The position numbers and the translations under genes are program-made. The notes below the pieces were generated by a model. It saw nothing but the letters and a program-made list of their open reading frames with translations, did not search any database and was not told the origin of the DNA. From Palsa-504 sp963753225 (GTDB taxonomy: Bacteria; Actinomycetota; Actinomycetes; Streptosporangiales; Streptosporangiaceae), in the NCBI GenBank assembly GCA_963753225.1, contig CAVWBQ010000003.1, positions 97,141-161,140 on the forward strand: a stretch of DNA of 64,000 nucleotides. Reading direction: 5' to 3'. Below, one piece after another: positions 60,104 to 64,000 of this stretch (within the stretch, counting starts at the first letter, position 1; each line of letters starts with the position of its first letter).

Positions 60104-62774
60104 TTAAGCGGGCGGCACCTCCGGCAGGTAGGAACGCCAGATCGGCACCGCAGCGGCACGACGCGCCAGCCGCAGCAGCACCAGCGAGACCAACGCGATC
60201 AGGGCAGCGCCGATACCACCCCGCGCACCGCCCCCGCTGTGCCCGCCGGCGCCGCTACCAGAACCGCTGACGCCGTTCGCACTATTCGCGCCGCCACCCG
60301 GCACAGCCGGGCAGCCCAGAGGGCATCGGCGCCGACGGCAACGGCGCACCGCCGCCGCCTGACCCTGCCGACAACCTCGGCAGCCAGGACCCGCCAGCAC
60401 CGCTACCCGGCACCGAGACGCCAGTTCGATTTGCCGTCGCGCCCGCCGCCGGAAGCGATCCGGCCACCCCGGGCACACCAGCATCGGAGACCGGAGCCGG
60501 GGCACCGGCGGCAGTGAATACCGTGCCCGTGAGCGGGGCCACCAGGTTCGTGACCGTGCCCGTGAGCGGGGCGACCGCGTTCGTGACCGTGCCGGTCAGC
60601 GGGGCGACCAGGTTCGTGACCGTGCCGGTGAGCGGGGCGACCAGGTTCGTGACCGTGCCCGTGAGCGGGGCGACCGCGTTCGTGACCGTGCCGGTCAGCG
60701 GGGCGACCAGGTTCGTGACCGTGCCGGTGAGCGGGGCGACCAGGTTCGTGACCGTGCCCGTGAGCGGGGCGACCACGTTCGTGACCGTGCCGGTCAGCGG
60801 GGCCACCACGCCGGTCACCGTGCCGGTCAGCGGGGCCACCACGCCGGTCACCGTGCCGGTCAGCGGGGCGACCAGGTTCGTGACCGTGCCGGTGAGCGGG
60901 GCGACCACGTTCGTGACCGTGCCGGTCAGCGGGGCCACCACGCCGGTCACCGTGCCGGTCAGCGGGGCGACCAGGCTCGTGACCGTGCCGGTCAGCGGGG
61001 CGACCAGGTTCGTGACCGTGCCGGTCAGCGGGGCGACCAGGTTCGTGACCGTGCCGGTCAGCGGGGCGACCAGGTTCGTGACCGTGCCGGTCAGCGGGGC
61101 GACCAGGTTCGGTGACCGTGCCGGTGAGCGGGGCGACCAGGTTCGTGACCGTGCCGGTGAGCGGGGCCACCGCGTTCGTGACCGTGCCGGTGAGCGGGGC
61201 GACCAGCGTTCGTGACCGTGCCGGTGAGCGGGGCCACCAGCGTTCGTGACCGTGCCGGTCAGCGGGGCCACCGCGTTCGTGACCGTGCCGGTCAGCGGGG
61301 CCACCACGCTAGTCGCCGTGCCGGTCAGCGGGGCCACCACGCTGGTGACCGTGCCCGTGAGCGGGGCCACCACGCCGGTCACCGTGCCCGTGAGCGGGGC
61401 GACCAGGTTCGTGACCGTGCCGGTCAGCGGGGCCACCACGCTAGTCGCAGTGCCGGTCAGCGGGGCCACCACGCTGGTGACCGTGCCCGTGAGCGGGGCC
61501 ACCACGCTGGTCACCGTGCCCGTGAGCGGGGCGACCAGGTTCGTGACCGTGCCGGTCAGCGGGGCCACCACGCTAGTCGCAGTGCCCGTGAGCGGGGCCA
61601 CCACGCTAGTCGCAGTGCCGGTCAGCGGGGCCACCGTGCTAGTCGCCGTGCCCGTGAGCGGGGCCACCGCCGACGCGATCGGGGTGGCAGCCGAAGTGAC
61701 CGGAGCCGCCGCTGAGGTGACCGACGATGCGGCCGAGGTGGCCGAGCTACCAGTTCCGGAGCCGGAACTGGTGCCGGTAGCGGCTGAGGCGACCGTGGAT
61801 GCGGCCGAAGTGGCAGCCGACGTGATCGACGCGGCCGGGGCCGGGGCCGGGGCGGGCGACGTGACCGGGGCCACGGCCGACGCAGCCGACGCCACCGGAG
61901 CCAGGGCGGCCGGAGCCAGGGCGGCCGGGAGAGCCGAGCTGGCCGACGGGGCCGGGGCGCGGGTGGCCGGGCCCGAACTGGCCGAGGCGGCCGGGGCAGC
62001 CGCCGACACGACCGCCGACACGGCGGACGTGACCGGAGCCGCAGCCGACGCCACCGGAGCCGGGACGGCCGGAGCCGAGGTGGCCGGGAGAGCCGGAGCC
62101 GGAGCCGGGACGGCCGGAGCCGGGACGGCCGGAGCCGGGACGGCCGGAGCCGGGACGGCGGGGGCCGGGACGGCCGGAGCCGGAGCTGAGGTGGCCGGGG
62201 CCGAGCTAGCCGACGGAGCGGGGGCAGCCGCCGACACGACCGCCGACACGGCGGACGTGACCGGAGCCGCAGCCGACGCCACCGGAGCCGGGGCGGCCGG
62301 AGCCGAGGTGGCCGACGGGGCCGGAGCGGCGGGAGCCGGGGCGGCGGGAGCCGGGGTAGCCGACGGGGCCGGAGCGGCCGGAGCCGGAGCGGCGGGAGCC
62401 GGGGTAGCCGACGGGGCCGGAGCGGCCGGAGCCGGAGCGGCGGGAGCCGGGGTAGCCGACGGGGCCGGAGCGGCCGGAGCCGGAGCGGCGGGAGCCGGGG
62501 CCAAGCTAGCCGACGGAGCGGGGGCAGCCGCCGACACGACCGCCGACACGGCGGACGTGACCGGAGCCGCAGCCGACGCTACCGGAGCCGGGACGGCCGG
62601 AGCCGAGCTCGCCGACGGGGCCGGGGCAGCCGAAGGCGCCAAAGTTGCTGCGTGCGCTTGCCGGGTGAACACTAGCAAGACGACCAGGATCCCGGCAGCC
62701 GCGATCGCGACCTGCATCGCTCGGCGAGCGATGTGTCGCAAGATCGGCTGCGGCATTGAGCAGCTCCCCACCAC
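60104..62774 (-). CDS. Very large Ala/Pro- and VAPLTGTVT-repeat surface protein, frame interrupted
   Basis: From the ATG at 62774 a basic N-terminus (ILRHIARRAMQVAIAAAGIL) and one helix with AHA cleavage-like end lead to an Ala/Pro/Ser stretch of about 320 residues. About 32 copies of the 12-residue unit VAPLTGTVTNL (or VAPLTGTATSV) follow. The frame changes inside the array between 61240 and 61111 because of three single-base insertions, then recovers. After the array the frame ends at 60282. Another frame from about 60305 to 60104 encodes Gly/Ser linker, GGIGAALIALVSLVLLRLARR and YLPEVPPA, the likely original membrane anchor. Function unknown; probably a cell-surface stalk. Confidence 0.7.
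60520..61680. repeat. 36-base tandem repeat array
   Basis: About 32 contiguous units of 36 bases of the type GTGACCGTGCCGGTCAGCGG plus GGCGACCAGGTTC, each encoding one 12-residue repeat on the minus strand. Units vary at a few positions (CAGGTTC, CGCGTTC, CACGCCG). There are no unique spacers. Confidence 0.9.
61900..62640. repeat. Ala/Pro-coding compound repeats
   Basis: Imperfect repeats of 48 bases (GGAGCGGCCGGAGCCGG type) around 62320-62510 and three copies of a longer block containing GACACGACCGCCGACACGG near 61995, 62230 and 62530. They encode VTSAVSAVVSAAAPAPSAS and SATPAPAAPAPAAPAP on the minus strand. Confidence 0.8.
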
Positions 62775-62909
62775 CGGGATAGGCCAGACCCGGGCTCCTC
62801 GTGCCCCTCATCAGCGGCCCGAAACGCGCAGACGAACCTTTATTTCAGGCTTTTTCGCCGAGGGTCACCCGGAACCGGACATTGGTGAGTCCATCCACAA
62901 ATGTACATA

Positions 62910-62931
62910 CTGTTCGGTCATCACCGTACAG
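62910..62931. promoter_or_regulatory. Palindrome matching the 58145 operator, upstream of the repeat protein
   Basis: CTGTTCGGT (62910-62918) and ACCGTACAG (62923-62931) with spacer CATC repeat the core of the 58145-58172 palindrome with one mismatch in the left arm. It lies 136 bases before the repeat protein start and on the other side of the gap from the truncated integrase gene (63059). The remainder of 62775-63058 shows no gene. Confidence 0.55.
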
Positions 62932-63058
62932 GACCGGCTCGGGCCCGGACAAGGGAACTGCGGATCACGGCTGATCTCCGCGAACTTCGGCGTATTGGAG
63001 AGCCAGTAAATCCTCGATAATTACGATTATCGAGGATCATTCGGGACAGGATCCGGTC

Positions 63059-63733
63059 ATGGGCAGCGCCAGCCAGCCCTCCGGACCCGCACTGGTCGCC
63101 GCGGCCGCGGACGCCGATCCGGTGACCCTCCTGGTGACCGCCTGGCTTTCCGCCAGGCGGTCAGCCAGGCGGTCAGAGAGCACCCAGGCCGGCTACGCCA
63201 GGGACATCGGCATCACCCCGCCGCGGCGGCCCGGCCGCGCGCCGTCCTGGCTCATCTGGTGCCGGGAGCAAGGAGTGCATCCGGTCACTGGCGTCACCAT
63301 GTTGTACGTGGCCCGGTACGCCCGGCAGCTGGAGACCGCCGGGCTGTCCCCGGCCAGCGCGGCCCGCAAGCTCGCCGCCATCTCGAGCTGGTACGCCTGG
63401 CTGGCCCGGCGCGGGCACATCAGCGCCAGCCCCGCCGCCGGTGTCGCCCGGCCCCGGCCCGGTCCGCGCACTCCGCCCGCCCCGGCCCTCACCCCGGGCC
63501 AGGTCCTGGCGCTCATCAACGCGGCCGACACCGCGCCAGGCTCGCATACCCGGCACGCAGGGACGGCACCGGGCGCTGGCCCTTGCCCCTGCCCGGCTTC
63601 GCCGACCACCGGTAAGCCGCGTGATTTCCATCGTCCCGAGTACGCGCCTGGCCCTGCGGCATGGGCCAGAAGGCAGGCCCGGGGCGGTTCCGGTGCCGGC
63701 AAAGTGACGGGGGCGGGCGCTACCCATCGCTGA
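63059..63733 (+). pseudogene. Truncated tyrosine recombinase/integrase (N-terminal part)
   Basis: ATG 63059 opens a core-binding domain: ESTQAGYARDIGI, LIWCREQGVHPVTGV, YARQLETAGLSPASAARKLA, AISSWYAWLARRGHISASPA and QVLALINAADTAPG. The catalytic domain with its Arg-His-Arg-Tyr residues should follow but the sequence turns into unrelated Pro/Gly-rich coding. It is a remnant of an integrative element. Confidence 0.65.
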
Positions 63734-63797
63734 CCTGCGTCGCGGGGCGACCCGGGCGCGACCGGAACATCGGGCCGCCGGACATTGTTCTTGCGAC

Positions 63798-64000
63798 ATG
63801 ATCGAGGGTCGGTTTGCTGAGCTGATTGCCGGGCAGCGGCAGGGAGTACTGGTCACCCTCAGAAAAGACGGGCGGCCGCAGCTGTCCAACGTGAACTACG
63901 CCTGGTACCCGGAGGAACAGACCATCAGGGTCTCCACCACCGACGACCGGGCCAAGACCGGCAACATGCGCCGCGACCCGCGGGTCAGCTTCCACGTCAC
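63798..64000 (+). CDS. PPOX-class (F420- or FMN-dependent) oxidoreductase, 5' part
   Basis: Cut off by the window end. ATG 63798 gives MIEGRFAELIAGQRQGVLVT and LRKDGRPQLSNVNYAWYPEE, then VSTTDDRAKTGNMRRDPRVS. This is the N-terminal split-barrel of pyridoxamine-5'-phosphate-oxidase-like proteins, with the RPQLSNV strand. Actinomycete members of this type are often F420-dependent. Confidence 0.8.
   Translation, partial: MIEGRFAELIAGQRQGVLVTLRKDGRPQLSNVNYAWYPEEQTIRVSTTDDRAKTGNMRRDPRVSFHV

Noticed and set aside
60520..61680. CRISPR-like array of regularly spaced 36-base repeats
   Set aside because: The units are contiguous, there are no unique spacers and the array is translated as a 12-residue protein repeat. 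No cas genes are present.

Overview
The window is very GC-rich DNA of an actinomycete. Support comes from the GTG/TTG starts, GTGA/ATGA/TTGA stop-start overlaps, G/C-biased third codon positions, Ser/Thr kinases, Cox-type molybdenum hydroxylases, SelA/SelB, and a translational T-box of actinobacterial type. Streptosporangiales or a relative is my guess; the sequence does not fix the genus.

Layout. 1-4.5 kb: a Ser/Thr kinase with a duplicated secreted-type C-terminal domain, a SRPBCC-MarR-DUF3500 operon and a divergent methyltransferase sharing tandem palindromic operators. 4.5-12.5 kb: an MMPL exporter, a coupled GT2/GT39 glycosyltransferase pair, a cyclic-nucleotide-binding protein and an Fpg/Nei glycosylase. 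12.5-15.2 kb: a STAND-like NB-ARC/TPR protein with a degenerate P-loop. 15.2-23.8 kb: a catabolic cluster with a metallo-hydrolase, an SDR lacking its catalytic residues, a three-subunit xanthine-dehydrogenase-like enzyme interleaved with enoyl-CoA hydratases, a decayed acyl-CoA ligase, an IS701 scar and a TetR regulator. 24-27 kb: VOC protein and a wrecked conjugative relaxase. 27-35 kb: HD hydrolase, lipoprotein, two-component system, CYTH, isoaspartyl methyltransferase and GT87. 35.3-45.6 kb: selA, selB, a T-box-controlled archaeal-type aspartyl-tRNA synthetase, tRNA-Sec (UCA) and a PheRS-like ligase near it, with GNAT, GH13 and VOC genes interspersed. 45.6-55.6 kb: a second CO-dehydrogenase-type operon (S-L-M plus PadR), RNase HII, a class F-like sortase with a candidate substrate, and an MFS transporter. 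55.6-64 kb: GDSL hydrolase, a coiled-coil protein, a decayed RiPP-like locus with two related small peptides, an XRE regulator, a LysM protein, a very large 12-residue-repeat surface protein, a truncated integrase and the start of an F420/FMN-type oxidoreductase.

How parts work together. selA, selB and tRNA-Sec form the selenocysteine insertion core (selD is not in the window). The PheRS-like ligase, its possible leader peptide, and the hairpin at the selA stop are the most likely less-described components. The T-box in front of the aspartyl-tRNA synthetase shows a GAC specifier, a TGGCACC bulge and mutually exclusive sequestrator/antisequestrator helices. The XRE regulator, a small peptide gene and the repeat surface protein share a palindrome and may be one regulon.

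Caution: several genes (GH13, DUF1062, GDSL C-terminus, small peptide B, repeat protein) carry apparent single-nucleotide indels. They may be real decay or sequence errors; reads would decide.
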